Origin: G020350405 sp964513655
GTDB lineage: Bacteria; Planctomycetota; Phycisphaerae; Sedimentisphaerales; Anaerobacaceae
Assembly: GCA_964513655.1 (NCBI GenBank)
Contig: CAZENQ010000001.1
Location: 1-64,000 of the forward strand
Reading direction: 5' to 3'
DNA: 64,000 nucleotides
The notes beneath the pieces were generated by a model. It was not told the DNA's origin, did no database searches, and saw nothing but the letters and a program-made list of their open reading frames with translations. Each line of letters begins with the position of its first letter. Within the stretch, counting starts at the first letter, position 1. Both the position numbers and the translations under genes were made by a program. This document shows positions 54,388 to 63,756 of the stretch, one piece after another.

Positions 54388-54951
54388 ATGAAGGTAAACG
54401 GTCTTTATGAAGAAGTTATCCTCGCCGGCTTTGGGGGCCAGGGAATCATTTTGGCCGGCAGACTGCTGGCCCAGACAGCAATGAAAAACGGCAATGAGGT
54501 AACCTACATGCCGGCATATGGAGCTGAGATGCGAGGCGGCACAGCTAACAGTATGGTCATTGTTTCCGACAACCCTATTGCCTCACCTTTGGTCAGCAAG
54601 CCCAACTCTCTTATTGCAATGAATAAGGCTTCACTGAACAAATTCGCTCCCCAGGTAAGAACTGGCGGATTGGTGATACTGAACAGTTCCTTGATTGACA
54701 CGCAGCCGGAAGTTGACGAGACAATTGATGTGTTAGCGGTTCCTGCTGACGAGATTGCCGTTGAATTGGACAACCAAAAGTGCGCCAATATGGTGGCTAT
54801 GGGCGCTTACCTGCAAAAGAGGAATCTGTTCGGCCCGGACGCGGCTGCAGCGTGTTTGGCCGACGTCCTTGCTGCACGATACCATAAGACACTTCCCGTT
54901 AACAGGGAAGCCCTGCGGCGCGGCGCCGAATTCGCAGAAACGCACTCATGA
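54388..54951 (+). CDS. korC: 2-oxoacid:ferredoxin oxidoreductase gamma subunit
   Basis: A 187-residue subunit with AGFGGQGIILAGRLLA at the N-terminus and PAYGAEMRGGTANS, both signature segments. The start is ATG 54388, two bases after the korB stop; an apparent earlier start lies inside korB. Its stop overlaps the start of the ExbD-like gene (ATGA). Confidence 0.93.
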   Translation: MKVNGLYEEVILAGFGGQGIILAGRLLAQTAMKNGNEVTYMPAYGAEMRGGTANSMVIVSDNPIASPLVSKPNSLIAMNKASLNKFAPQVRTGGLVILNSSLIDTQPEVDETIDVLAVPADEIAVELDNQKCANMVAMGAYLQKRNLFGPDAAAACLADVLAARYHKTLPVNREALRRGAEFAETHS

Positions 54952-55475
54952 CACACCAGAAGTTGATGCGAGGTGTTGCATTGGAAGCAGCAAAAAACGA
55001 AAGTATGCGAGGAGATGTTTTTGAGGGGATTTTTACCGGCCGGAAACGCTCCTTTACTTTGCGTATGGCACCAATGATAGACATGATATTTCTGCTGCTG
55101 ATATTCTTCCTTGTAGCAGCGAAGTGGAGACCGCAGGAGGACTTCCTGCCGTTCCAACTGCCAAGTGCACAGGCGCAGAACCAGCGAATGGGAAAACCTG
55201 AGCCTCTTGTGATACATATTTTCGCAGGTGAGACCGGCTGCTGGGTCCAAATAGCGCAGCTTTATACAGTTCTGATAAAAAATGAAAACACTGAAGCAGA
55301 TTTAGCTGTGTTGATGGAAAAAATGCGGACGTGCCTGACGGAGCAAAAGAGATACGCCAGCGACCCGATAGAAATCACCTGCGCACCCGAAGTTAGATGG
55401 GAGCACTTAGCAAAAATATATAATATGTTTTTCGGAGCGGGTCTGACCGACATCACATTCACAATGACGGAGTGA
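54948..55475 (+). CDS. ExbD/TolR-like membrane protein without an ExbB partner nearby
   Basis: A 175-residue protein with one membrane helix (about 42-60) introduced by LRMAPMIDMIFLLLIFFLV; the Asp is the proton-carrying residue of ExbD/TolR. A periplasmic domain follows. It overlaps korC by four bases and the next gene by four bases, so it is translationally tied to the kor operon. No ExbB/TolQ gene is adjacent; the ExbB at 60220 is about 5 kb away on the other strand. Confidence 0.82.
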   Translation: MTHQKLMRGVALEAAKNESMRGDVFEGIFTGRKRSFTLRMAPMIDMIFLLLIFFLVAAKWRPQEDFLPFQLPSAQAQNQRMGKPEPLVIHIFAGETGCWVQIAQLYTVLIKNENTEADLAVLMEKMRTCLTEQKRYASDPIEITCAPEVRWEHLAKIYNMFFGAGLTDITFTMTE

Positions 55476-57532
55476 CGCGGGTGGGTAGCCCAAATAAATA
55501 CGCCCCTAAAATCACAACCATTCTGTACATGGTCATTCTGTTTTTGCATGCTACCACCGTTTCAGCCAATGCGCCGCCGTGCGCGCAAGATATTGAAGCC
55601 ACAGCCAAAGAGGTAAGGCTGATAAGCGATACGTTTATGCAACAAAGTTTCGAACTGCGCATGAAGCATGAATACAGCGGCAAATTCCTGACCCAAGAAG
55701 ACAAAGAGAATCTGCGCAAACTCGCGAAAAGAGCAAGCGACGATCTGCACACAATCGCAGAGAACCTGCAGAAACTAAAGCAACAAATCGAAGATTATCA
55801 GGGCGAGGACTGGGACGAGAGGTATGGAGTGACAGGTCTGTGGCGAAAGCTATCTACAGACCTTTACGCGACGAAACTAGCGAAATGCGAAATCGATTAC
55901 TACTTTGGTCTGACCGTTGACTGGTCGATACTTAATAAAACACTAAAGGAGTTAAGAGAGGAAGTAATTTCGCTGGATACAGCTTTCAGTTCGGCTAATT
56001 CACGTCTTCTACGAGCTAAAATCCTTGCACTTGCCAAGATTGACTCGGCCTGGAATGTGTCAGCAACAGACATACTCAATTCACTAATGGACGAGGCGAA
56101 AGTGCCCGAGGCAATTTACTGTCGGGCGGCGATAGAAAGACTTAAATTGGCCCACCTTGTAACACCGGAACCATTAGATGCACTGGCTCAAAAAATCACT
56201 CAAAGTAGTTGTGCCGATGATTTCGAACTGATTTTATCACTGGCGTCTTTGCGGCGCCGATATGACCCTAACGGTCTTGAAAACACGGTATCCCTTTGGC
56301 CGCAAACAGAGGATTTTCTCGGCTCGCTGGCCCTGGCCGATTTGTCCTATCGGCTCGAGACCGAACAACTAACAGAACAAAACCTACAACAAATAAGTGT
56401 CTTTGAAGCAGAACTCGCAACTCGGGCCGCCTGGAAAAATGAGGCCAAGGACCATAAAACGCTGTTGGACCATCTTTCACGCACAGAGAAATTTCAAACG
56501 CCGCTAATACTGTACGTGACAGCCTTAGCATTCGCAGATACGTCACCAGCTAAAGCGGTTAATCTTCTGCTTAAAACAAGCAGGCTGGCGAAATTGGAAC
56601 AAAGCGATAAGCTGAATATTGAGCCATCTAAAATCGCCGAACAGGCTGCGCGGCTCGCATACAATTTGCTTGCAGAAGATTCAACTCATTGCGAGCTTGT
56701 TCTCGAAGCCTTTGAGAATTACAGTAAAAAAGGGGGCGAGCAAATTGATAGAGAGCTTGAGTACCTATACAGCACTGTTTTAAATGACTGCGGCTTTGTT
56801 GAAAAAGGCAAAAAACTGCTACGAAGAATAGCCGACCGCCCTGCCGGTCCCTGGCGAGGCAGGGCGAGGTTTGAACTGACGATAAATGTAATACGACAAA
56901 AGCAACATAAAGACCCAGAGGAAAAAAACAGGTTACTTAGGCAGTTTAGCGGCTTGATAGTTGAAAACAAGGATTGTGAACACGTCGAGGCGGTGAAAGA
57001 ACTGCTGTCGGAGGTCATCGGCGAAATCGAGGCGCATGAAGCAAAAACAGGCGATTCTGCCAAAATGATGCAGGATTATAAAAGAACAGCCCATTTTTGT
57101 TACGATTGTTCTCCTGACCAGCAATCAGGTTTGCTTTTGGCGGAAGTCTGCGTTCTTGCCGCAGGAAAAGATAAAGAAAGACTCGCTGAAGCTGAAAAAC
57201 TGCTCAAAGACATCGCCCAAAATATAGATGACAATGACGTGGATTTCGCCCGCTGCAGAGCAAGACTGCTCTGCAAACAGGACAAATTCGACCAGGCCGC
57301 AGAACTGTGGACGCAAGTCGCCGAAATGAGAAAAAGCGAATCGTCCGCAGCAAATCAGAGGAACTGGAAATGGTGGCGAGCCAAGTTTTACGAGCTACAC
57401 TGCTGGGCAAAATGTCCGCAGACAACAAAGAAAGATGTTTTGCACACTATAGAAGTCTTCGAAAACAGTTTCGTCGACATGCCGGCCTTGTGGGCCGAAA
57501 AACTGAACTTGCTAAAACAGCAACTTAAATGA
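55472..57532 (+). CDS. Large secreted helical (TPR-like) protein of unknown function
   Basis: A 686-residue exported protein. A signal sequence spans ~10-33 (ending near VSANAPP). The remainder is almost all helix, with repeat-like segments such as KLLRRIADRPAGPWRGRARFELT and EAEKLLKDIAQNIDDNDVDFARCRARLL that fit tetratricopeptide-type repeats. The GTG start overlaps the ExbD-like stop (GTGA). Pairing with ExbD suggests a periplasmic partner of a proton-driven complex; this is inference. No enzyme motif is seen. Confidence 0.7.
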   Translation: MTRVGSPNKYAPKITTILYMVILFLHATTVSANAPPCAQDIEATAKEVRLISDTFMQQSFELRMKHEYSGKFLTQEDKENLRKLAKRASDDLHTIAENLQKLKQQIEDYQGEDWDERYGVTGLWRKLSTDLYATKLAKCEIDYYFGLTVDWSILNKTLKELREEVISLDTAFSSANSRLLRAKILALAKIDSAWNVSATDILNSLMDEAKVPEAIYCRAAIERLKLAHLVTPEPLDALAQKITQSSCADDFELILSLASLRRRYDPNGLENTVSLWPQTEDFLGSLALADLSYRLETEQLTEQNLQQISVFEAELATRAAWKNEAKDHKTLLDHLSRTEKFQTPLILYVTALAFADTSPAKAVNLLLKTSRLAKLEQSDKLNIEPSKIAEQAARLAYNLLAEDSTHCELVLEAFENYSKKGGEQIDRELEYLYSTVLNDCGFVEKGKKLLRRIADRPAGPWRGRARFELTINVIRQKQHKDPEEKNRLLRQFSGLIVENKDCEHVEAVKELLSEVIGEIEAHEAKTGDSAKMMQDYKRTAHFCYDCSPDQQSGLLLAEVCVLAAGKDKERLAEAEKLLKDIAQNIDDNDVDFARCRARLLCKQDKFDQAAELWTQVAEMRKSESSAANQRNWKWWRAKFYELHCWAKCPQTTKKDVLHTIEVFENSFVDMPALWAEKLNLLKQQLK

Positions 57533-57574
57533 AAAAATACAATTGGGCCTCCGGACGCCACCTGCCCGAAGGGG

Positions 57575-57724
57575 ATGATTCGTCAAGCCTACCTGCAGAA
57601 AGAAGCTTTCGGCGGCTTTCTGGTTGTGACCGTTGAGCCGGGAAATGAAGAGAAAAAAACAAACATTTGCTTTGCTTTCTATGGTAAAGACGGGAAAATG
57701 TTATACAAATGCAAAAAACTGTGA
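57575..57724 (+). pseudogene. Possible remnant of the C-terminus of a phosphoesterase-like gene
   Basis: A 49-codon frame ends KDGKMLYKCKKL and contains GGFLVVTVEP. This style matches the last beta-strands of secreted metallophosphoesterase/PhoD-type proteins. There is no ribosome site or upstream domain. It is either a degraded gene end or a chance frame. Confidence 0.3.
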
Positions 57725-57749
57725 ACAACAGTAGAGGTCATTAAATAAC

Positions 57750-57778
57750 TTGCTTAAGTAATATGCAAAAAGTACACT
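57750..57778 (+). promoter_or_regulatory. Promoter of clpX
   Basis: TTGCTT (57750-57755) and TACACT (57773-57778) have a 17-base spacer, about 33 bases before the clpX ATG. Confidence 0.5.
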
Positions 57779-57817
57779 GCAGTAAGTTGGACTCAACCTG
57801 AGAACAGGAAGATAATA

Positions 57818-59089
57818 ATGGCCAAACAATTGGACAACAAAAAATCCAAGGCAATCTGCAGTTTCTGCGGCCGGGCGGGAAGTCAGGCTGATACGTTTAT
57901 AGAGGGCCCAAACAATGTCTTTATCTGCCCGGAATGCGTGGACCTGTGCCACAATATCATCCAGCAGAACCGCAAGCGACTCAGCAGGCCAGCGGTCAGC
58001 CTCAAGGAGATGCCCAAGCCCAGAGAAATAAAAGAATATCTGGACCAGTATGTAATCAGTCAGGAACACGCCAAAAGGTATCTCTCCGTTGCTGTACACA
58101 ATCACTATAAGCGGTTGCTGCACACGGACAGTGAGGACAGTGATGTTGAAATTGACAAGTCCAACGTTCTTTTAATCGGGCCAACTGGCTCCGGCAAGAC
58201 ACTGCTTGCCCGCACGCTTGCGCGGCTTTTGGAAGTGCCTTTTGCCATATGTGATGCCACTACCGTTACCGAGGCTGGGTATGTGGGCGAAGACGTCGAG
58301 AATTTCCTGCTGCGGCTGTTGCAGTCCGCCGACTACGACATAGAGGCTGCCCAGCAGGGCATTGTCTACGTGGACGAAATCGACAAAATTGGTAAGACCT
58401 ACCAGAACGTCTCGATCACCCGCGACGTCTCCGGCGAAGGCGTCCAGCAGGCGCTGTTGAAAATGCTCGAAGGCACCACGGCCAATATCCCACCCCAGGG
58501 TGGAAGAAAACACCCGGAACAATCCTACATACAGATCGACACTTCGCAGATACTCTTTATATGCGGCGGGACGTTCGTCGGCCTGGAAAATATTGTCAAG
58601 AAACGACTCGGCAAAAAGATGATAGGATTCGATTCAGAAATGGCCGGCAGGACCGATGAAAAAGCCGAGTACAGTGAGATAATCAGAGAGGTCATACCTG
58701 AAGATATCATTGAGTACGGAATGATTCCGGAAATGGTGGGCAGACTTCCGGTAATTACCACCCTTTCGGCCCTCGACGAAGATGCGCTTATAGAGATATT
58801 AACCAAACCTAAAAACGCGCTCATCAGGCAGTACCAAAGGTTCTTCGAGATGGAGGATGCCGAGCTTGAATTTACCGATGGTGCCCTGCACGCACTGGCT
58901 AAAAAGGCTCTCGAACGTGACACAGGCGCCAGGGCGCTGCGGGCAATTACCGAGGAACTGATGGTCGATTTGATGTATCAACTGCCGGAAGAAGCAAAGC
59001 CCGCAAAATATGTTATCACCCGCGATATCGTCGATGGTAAGGTGCAGCTAACCAAGGCCAAACAGAAGGCAAAAAAAGAATCAGCATAA
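57818..59089 (+). CDS. clpX: ATP-dependent Clp protease ATP-binding subunit ClpX
   Basis: A 423-residue AAA+ unfoldase that feeds substrates to ClpP. The zinc finger is Cys14/Cys17/Cys37/Cys40 (CSFC and CPEC). GPTGSGKT is Walker A and [11 protein letters not shown]alker B. The RYQRFF-type pore and sensor regions follow, ending in a Lys-rich tail. AGGAAG precedes the ATG. clpP is not adjacent, so it lies elsewhere. Confidence 0.97.
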   Translation: MAKQLDNKKSKAICSFCGRAGSQADTFIEGPNNVFICPECVDLCHNIIQQNRKRLSRPAVSLKEMPKPREIKEYLDQYVISQEHAKRYLSVAVHNHYKRLLHTDSEDSDVEIDKSNVLLIGPTGSGKTLLARTLARLLEVPFAICDATTVTEAGYVGEDVENFLLRLLQSADYDIEAAQQGIVYVDEIDKIGKTYQNVSITRDVSGEGVQQALLKMLEGTTANIPPQGGRKHPEQSYIQIDTSQILFICGGTFVGLENIVKKRLGKKMIGFDSEMAGRTDEKAEYSEIIREVIPEDIIEYGMIPEMVGRLPVITTLSALDEDALIEILTKPKNALIRQYQRFFEMEDAELEFTDGALHALAKKALERDTGARALRAITEELMVDLMYQLPEEAKPAKYVITRDIVDGKVQLTKAKQKAKKESA

Positions 59090-59314
59090 GATGGTGATTC
59101 GGGGTACACGCCTCGTACTTGGACTTACGATTCGCAGCTCCATCCTAGCCAAACTCGATACAACAGTTCAAAGCTGCGACAACGGTGTTTTCCGGAAAAA
59201 CATACTCAACATACGAAGATAAGAACGCGCAAACAAATGAATATGTCAATTGTCCGATGAATAGGAAAGCAACCGAAGTTTTTACGCAGAATACACCTCA
59301 AGCAACACGATGTA

Positions 59315-59632
59315 TCATTGAAAAGCCTTATCGAGTGCCTCGGCGACTACCAGACAGGTTATGACAACAGCCGAAAAAGTAAACACCAACAATGTCAGCA
59401 GTACCCTCGCATGAACTTTGCCGTGTGGCCACAATATTATCAAGGCAATGCACAAGAGATCAAACAACAAAACAATGAGAATAACGAGCGCGGTAGGAAG
59501 CCTGCCATAAAGCATATCCGCTATGGGAACCAATAGTAACCTAACAGCACTCCAATAAATTATGGGGATCAGTACTGCCAGAGACAGCACTTCCAGAGAA
59601 ATTAATAGCAGTTTTCGGTTCTTTTCGCGCAT
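59315..59632 (-). CDS. Small three-helix membrane protein, unknown
   Basis: A 105-residue protein with three hydrophobic stretches (about 9-30, 45-68, 75-98) and a basic N-terminus. AAGGG abuts the ATG, which is closer than normal, so the start is uncertain. I do not recognise a family. It is 79 bases after the ExbD stop on the same strand and may belong to that operon. Confidence 0.5.
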   Translation of the reverse strand: MREKNRKLLLISLEVLSLAVLIPIIYWSAVRLLLVPIADMLYGRLPTALVILIVLLFDLLCIALIILWPHGKVHARVLLTLLVFTFSAVVITCLVVAEALDKAFQ

Positions 59633-59711
59633 CCCTTATTCTCATAAACAAAGCTACGGTGAGACCCGTTAGAAGCCTTCCATTTGTGTCCCGTTACACA
59701 TTGTAGAATTT

Positions 59712-60197
59712 CTAACGGTGCGAGCCGTTGCGACTGTCTTTCAAGGCCGCTAATTTGATATCGGTGGCGGTGCTTGCGGCGACAGCTGCAAGCGCGTATT
59801 GGGCCTCGGCAAAACAGACATCTCTGTCGATACGCAGAGTAACAACCCTATTGTCGGCGGGCAGGTCTTTCAGGCGAACATCTATCAATTCAGCAAGTTC
59901 ATCAACTATGTTAACGTAGTCTAACTCAGTAATTTTCTCCGGGCCTACCGCAAATTCGCTGGGCCCTTCAACTGTCTTCATAACGGTAACGGTAGTCACC
60001 CGGGCCCCGGACTCAGGGTCACTTTGGGCGAACTTACAGCCATCCGGAACGGCTACAGGGAAATTCTCAGCCTCGATGAACTGACAAACCACTAAAAAAA
60101 ATATAATAAGTAAAAACACGATGTCGATGAGAGGCGTCACATTGAACGATGTCGACTTTGTGGAACTCCGGAAAGCACCAATAATCTTCAAAGACAT
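59712..60197 (-). CDS. exbD: ExbD/TolR-family proton-channel subunit
   Basis: A 161-residue protein with one membrane helix introduced by FNVTPLIDIVFLLIIFFLV; the Asp is the conserved proton-coupling residue. A periplasmic domain follows. AGGTGGG spaces well with ATG 60197, so the GTG at 60209 is less likely. It is last of the ExbB-ExbD pair and next to the TonB-anchored VWA gene. Confidence 0.9.
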   Translation of the reverse strand: MSLKIIGAFRSSTKSTSFNVTPLIDIVFLLIIFFLVVCQFIEAENFPVAVPDGCKFAQSDPESGARVTTVTVMKTVEGPSEFAVGPEKITELDYVNIVDELAELIDVRLKDLPADNRVVTLRIDRDVCFAEAQYALAAVAASTATDIKLAALKDSRNGSHR

Positions 60198-60219
60198 CTT
60201 TTTTCCCACCTATTGCTAT

Positions 60220-61119
60220 TTATCGCAAGTATACGGATTCATCAACCGTTCCCTTTGATTTAGCTGGAAGTTCATGGATGGGCGGTTTGGCTTTACCATG
60301 ACCGCCGGATTTGGCTATGGCCGGGCTTTGTTTTTTCAAGCTTTGTCTTATTTCAGGCACAATATTCTCCGCCTCTATCACGGCGTCGTTCGCCAGGGTC
60401 TCGATTCGGTTCTGAAAGACGCCATGTATCGCCAAGGCAGGTATAGCAATAAACAAGCCCCAAAAGGTCGTCACGAGCGCAACTGAGATTCCCCCTGCCA
60501 AGTGGGTCGGCTGCGGCTGACCGCCAGCAGTCACAATCGCGTCGAATAGCTTTATCATGCCAAAAACCGTCCCGAACAGGCCCACCATCGGTGAGACATT
60601 GCCAATTAAGTTAAGCCACTCAATCCTGCGCACAAGCCTCGAGGCCTGCTCCTGGAGCGATTCAAAAAGCAGATTTCGCATTCGGAACCAATCGCCCCGG
60701 CCCTGGGTCACCGCCTTCACAACCGCGATACTGACGAAATCATCTCTGTCCGCAATTTGGTTTTCCAATTGTCCCGGCCCATACCGCTGCACTATTTCTA
60801 CAGTTTCAGCGCCTATACCGCATGGGAGAAGCTTTTTGCGTCGAATCGTAAGACTGTACTCGACCGCCAGATATACCATAACAAGCGACATCGGCAAAAG
60901 GACGAACCAGACAATAGGCCCACCAGCTATGACAAATTGCTCAAACAAACTCTGCCGGTGCCCCGCCCCCGTTGCAGTCCTGTCAGAATCCACACTCATA
61001 GTGGCATGGGTCTTACTTCGTGACGTCTTTGACAACGGGAACCCAGCAATTATCACCCCCAGCACAATGGCCAGTACGACAACTAAAAGAAAAGTTCTTA
61101 ACAAAAAACTTTTTTGCAT
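60220..61119 (-). CDS. exbB: MotA/TolQ/ExbB proton channel family protein
   Basis: A 299-residue membrane protein. An extra N-terminal helix (about 9-27) and linker precede the ExbB core. Core segments are GPIVWFVLLPMSLVMVYLAV, NVSPMVGLFGTVFGMIKLF and GGISVALVTTFWGLFIAIPALA. With ExbD it forms the proton-motive-force motor. AAGGG precedes the ATG. The C-terminal tail is Pro/Lys-rich and cytoplasmic. Confidence 0.92.
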   Translation of the reverse strand: MQKSFLLRTFLLVVVLAIVLGVIIAGFPLSKTSRSKTHATMSVDSDRTATGAGHRQSLFEQFVIAGGPIVWFVLLPMSLVMVYLAVEYSLTIRRKKLLPCGIGAETVEIVQRYGPGQLENQIADRDDFVSIAVVKAVTQGRGDWFRMRNLLFESLQEQASRLVRRIEWLNLIGNVSPMVGLFGTVFGMIKLFDAIVTAGGQPQPTHLAGGISVALVTTFWGLFIAIPALAIHGVFQNRIETLANDAVIEAENIVPEIRQSLKKQSPAIAKSGGHGKAKPPIHELPAKSKGTVDESVYLR

Positions 61120-61182
61120 TGTCGATCACCCTTTCTGGAATTCCAATCCAACCGAATATTCAAAACCCTATCCTTTCAACCA

Positions 61183-62118
61183 TCAAAAGCCGGAGATAAA
61201 GACAAATTCGCCCCCGCTTTGTTCTGCTATTACCTTTAGAACCTTACTGTCCTCTCCAAGAGGACAAAATCCAACGGTATTGATTCTTGTGTTCGGTGCA
61301 AATCTCACGAGCAGATTTGCCACTCTCTGCGAAAATCTCTGTTTGTCTTCGGCTGTCAACTCAAAACCGTCGGTAAGAAAATATATCACTGCAGGCCCAA
61401 CACCGGTGCGGTCACGAACCTGCACCGCTCTTTCCAGCGCCTTCAGCGCATTAGTCTGCCCGGCCGGCCGGACCGAATCGATGAACTCATAAGCAGCCGA
61501 TTTTGCCTGCCCGGCCGCCCGAACCAGGCGGCTATTGCCAAATTCAATCAATTCGTTACCGCCGAAAAAGATAATGCAGAAATACTGGTCAGGCTGCAGC
61601 TGTCCAATTAACTCGATGAGTTTGCCTCGAACAAGACCGAACATCCCCCGCATACTCCCCGAACAATCCACAAGATAGCAGACTTTACGCTCGTCTGTGG
61701 AGCTGCCGAAAAATTCAACCGTGTGCGCAAAATCGTTGATACTCAGCAAGGAGAATCCGCTTCCCAAAGCAGAAGGTTTTGCCAAATTCGGCCAATCCCG
61801 CAAGCGCGATTCTGCAGGGCCAAAAACCGGATTCTTCGGCAACAATCTGCCTTTCTTTTCTACAGACAGGTCCTTGACAGACCTTTTTACTTTAGGCTTA
61901 GGAATTACAGGTGCTGATCGGGCATGCTCTCTTATCCTGCTTACTATAGCCGTTGGAGCAGGTCCCTGGGCCAGCTGGGCTTCGGACTGGGAGAATCTGA
62001 CAAAACCAAAAGCGGTCAGCACTATCAGATGCACGGCGATTGAAGTCATCCATGCCCAAAATGCCGCACCGTTGGTTCGGAAACCTGAAACCATCCTTTG
62101 GTTCACAAATATAGCCAA
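61183..62118 (-). CDS. TonB-type N-terminal anchor fused to a von Willebrand factor A domain
   Basis: A 311-residue membrane protein. A single helix (about 22-40) carries S26-x-x-x-H30, the motif by which TonB engages ExbB-ExbD. A Pro/Lys-rich linker follows (about 63-100: PVIPKPKVKRSV). Residues ~145-311 are a VWA domain with a full metal-ion site: DCSGS (Asp151, Ser153, Ser155), Thr222 and LTDG (Asp250). No TonB C-terminal domain is present. The start is TTG 62118, with GGAG six bases upstream; ATG 62094 is the alternative and would give S18/H22, close to the S16/H20 of E. coli TonB. It lies directly upstream of exbB and exbD. Confidence 0.85.
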   Translation of the reverse strand: MAIFVNQRMVSGFRTNGAAFWAWMTSIAVHLIVLTAFGFVRFSQSEAQLAQGPAPTAIVSRIREHARSAPVIPKPKVKRSVKDLSVEKKGRLLPKNPVFGPAESRLRDWPNLAKPSALGSGFSLLSINDFAHTVEFFGSSTDERKVCYLVDCSGSMRGMFGLVRGKLIELIGQLQPDQYFCIIFFGGNELIEFGNSRLVRAAGQAKSAAYEFIDSVRPAGQTNALKALERAVQVRDRTGVGPAVIYFLTDGFELTAEDKQRFSQRVANLLVRFAPNTRINTVGFCPLGEDSKVLKVIAEQSGGEFVFISGF

Positions 62119-62152
62119 AAAACACTCCGTTATGCTTTTGCTTTAGCGAGCG

Positions 62153-63169
62153 TTACTCCACCACTTCAACTCGCGAATATCTCGGAACCAACAAATTATA
62201 AACCAGTACTACGTCACCATTGAGCAGGCGAATACAACCTTGCGAACCTGCGGTGCCGATTTCTTCGGGGTTCTTCGTGCCGTGAATGGCAAAACCAGTC
62301 CTGCCCACTGCCTCTCCCTTGACACCTTCCAGTCCTATCCACCTCGAACCCAAAGGATAATCGGGGTCCTCAGCTTCATATGTTTTGCCGGATATTGGGT
62401 CGGTCCAGGTGGGCGATATCAACTTGCCATCGGACTTGACGGCCCAAAGCCCGATCGGTGTTTCCATATCCGGCTTGCCCAGACCTATTGGGAAACTCCG
62501 CACAAAAGTATTCTGAAGATACAAATCCATTGTAAAGGTCGAACGATACACCCTGACATGGAACGGACCGTTAATGACTTTTATCGTCTCCCCCGCCTGC
62601 AGGGCCTGCGGACGGGCAATTTTGTTAATCTGCAGGAGAATCTCGTACGGCACCTTAAATCGCCTGCCGATCATCCTAAGCTGATCGCCTTGCTCGACCT
62701 TATAAGTACTGCAGAGCCTGTCCTGCGGGAAAACGGTCCTCGTAAACAGCCATTTATCAGCGAGCTCGGAGAGTTGCTTTTTAACAACGCTCTGTTGGTA
62801 GCCGCTCATAGGCGTGGGTAAAATCTCGTTTAGTCTGTCACGTGCCTCGATAATTTTAGGCGGCTTTGTGTTGACCAGCGCCATGGCTTCAGCAACAAGT
62901 TTTGCCACCTGGGAATTGGGCTCAGAAGTGGGCTCCGGTGCAACTTCCGACAAAATCGGTTCAGGTGCAAGCGGTTGCATTTTATCTGTTGCCTCACTTT
63001 CCATTGGGGTTTGAACAGTTTCGCCTTCGCCTTTATCTTTGCCGGAAGAACGATGACCATAAATAAAGGCAACCACGACAGCGATAATTAGCACTGCAGA
63101 GATGATATATATCCGCCTTTGATTCCGACTTCTCCGCCCCCTCATATGCCTAGCAAAATAACGCGCCAT
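62153..63169 (-). CDS. L,D-transpeptidase with LysM domain
   Basis: A 338-residue membrane-anchored cell-wall enzyme. A basic tail and helix span about 1-40, a Pro/Glu-rich spacer about 45-85, a LysM-like segment about 150-200 (YKVEQGDQLRMIGRRFKVP), and the YkuD catalytic domain about 205-335. The catalytic motif is HGTKNPE followed by GSQGCIRL with the nucleophile Cys. It makes 3-3 cross-links or attaches proteins to peptidoglycan in the periplasm. It begins one base after fthC, whose tail contains the AAGGAGAA ribosome site. Confidence 0.93.
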   Translation of the reverse strand: MARYFARHMRGRRSRNQRRIYIISAVLIIAVVVAFIYGHRSSGKDKGEGETVQTPMESEATDKMQPLAPEPILSEVAPEPTSEPNSQVAKLVAEAMALVNTKPPKIIEARDRLNEILPTPMSGYQQSVVKKQLSELADKWLFTRTVFPQDRLCSTYKVEQGDQLRMIGRRFKVPYEILLQINKIARPQALQAGETIKVINGPFHVRVYRSTFTMDLYLQNTFVRSFPIGLGKPDMETPIGLWAVKSDGKLISPTWTDPISGKTYEAEDPDYPLGSRWIGLEGVKGEAVGRTGFAIHGTKNPEEIGTAGSQGCIRLLNGDVVLVYNLLVPRYSRVEVVE

Positions 63170-63170
63170 T

Positions 63171-63752
63171 TTATTCTCCTTGTCGGTCGTTAAAATACAC
63201 TACTTCCTCATCCGTTACCAAAAAATCTACAGGAACATCTGTCTCAGCCATCGGCACTGAATCAACTATCTGCTCCGCAAAAGCAAAGCCACATCTGGGC
63301 GCTTTGAGTTCATCGTTTGCGAAAAATCTGTCGTAATATGAACCGCCCCGGCCAAGTCTATTGCCCTTCCTGTCAAATCCTAATGCCGGGGTAACCACCA
63401 AACCAATCTCCGCAAACGGCGTTGGTATGCCCGTTATCGGATTTCGAAGCCCGGAAGCTGAGGTTGAAAAGCCGGTCTCCAGCGAATTTATCTGCACCGG
63501 TATCATATGCCTTTGCTGCCAGGAAATCTTCGGCACCGCCACTACCTTGCCCAGCTGCCAGGCATGAAGTATCGCCTCGGAAGTATCCACCTCATGTGGA
63601 AGGGATAAATACATCATAATCGCTGATGCACTTTGAAATTGTGGCGTCGAAATCAAGTTCTGGCACGCCTTGTGGCTCTTGCCGCTCCTCTGCTCGTCGC
63701 TCATCTGGAGCAGGCGCTTCTGCAGTTCGCTGCGCAATTGTGCCTTGTCCAT
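63171..63752 (-). CDS. fthC: 5-formyltetrahydrofolate cyclo-ligase
   Basis: A 193-residue enzyme converting 5-formyl-THF to 5,10-methenyl-THF with ATP. The C-terminal GFDRKGNRLGRGGSYYDRFF is the family nucleotide-binding signature (described here by its segments GNRLGRGGSYYD). The start follows the rarA stop by four bases, so it is in the same transcript. It links to one-carbon metabolism together with the pab genes elsewhere in the window. Confidence 0.93.
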   Translation of the reverse strand: MDKAQLRSELQKRLLQMSDEQRSGKSHKACQNLISTPQFQSASAIMMYLSLPHEVDTSEAILHAWQLGKVVAVPKISWQQRHMIPVQINSLETGFSTSASGLRNPITGIPTPFAEIGLVVTPALGFDRKGNRLGRGGSYYDRFFANDELKAPRCGFAFAEQIVDSVPMAETDVPVDFLVTDEEVVYFNDRQGE

Positions 63753-63756
63753 TCGG

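Noticed and set aside
60557..61492. 311-codon open frame on the plus strand
   Set aside because: It lies opposite exbB and the VWA gene; composition (Ser/Thr/Arg) is that of a shadow frame.
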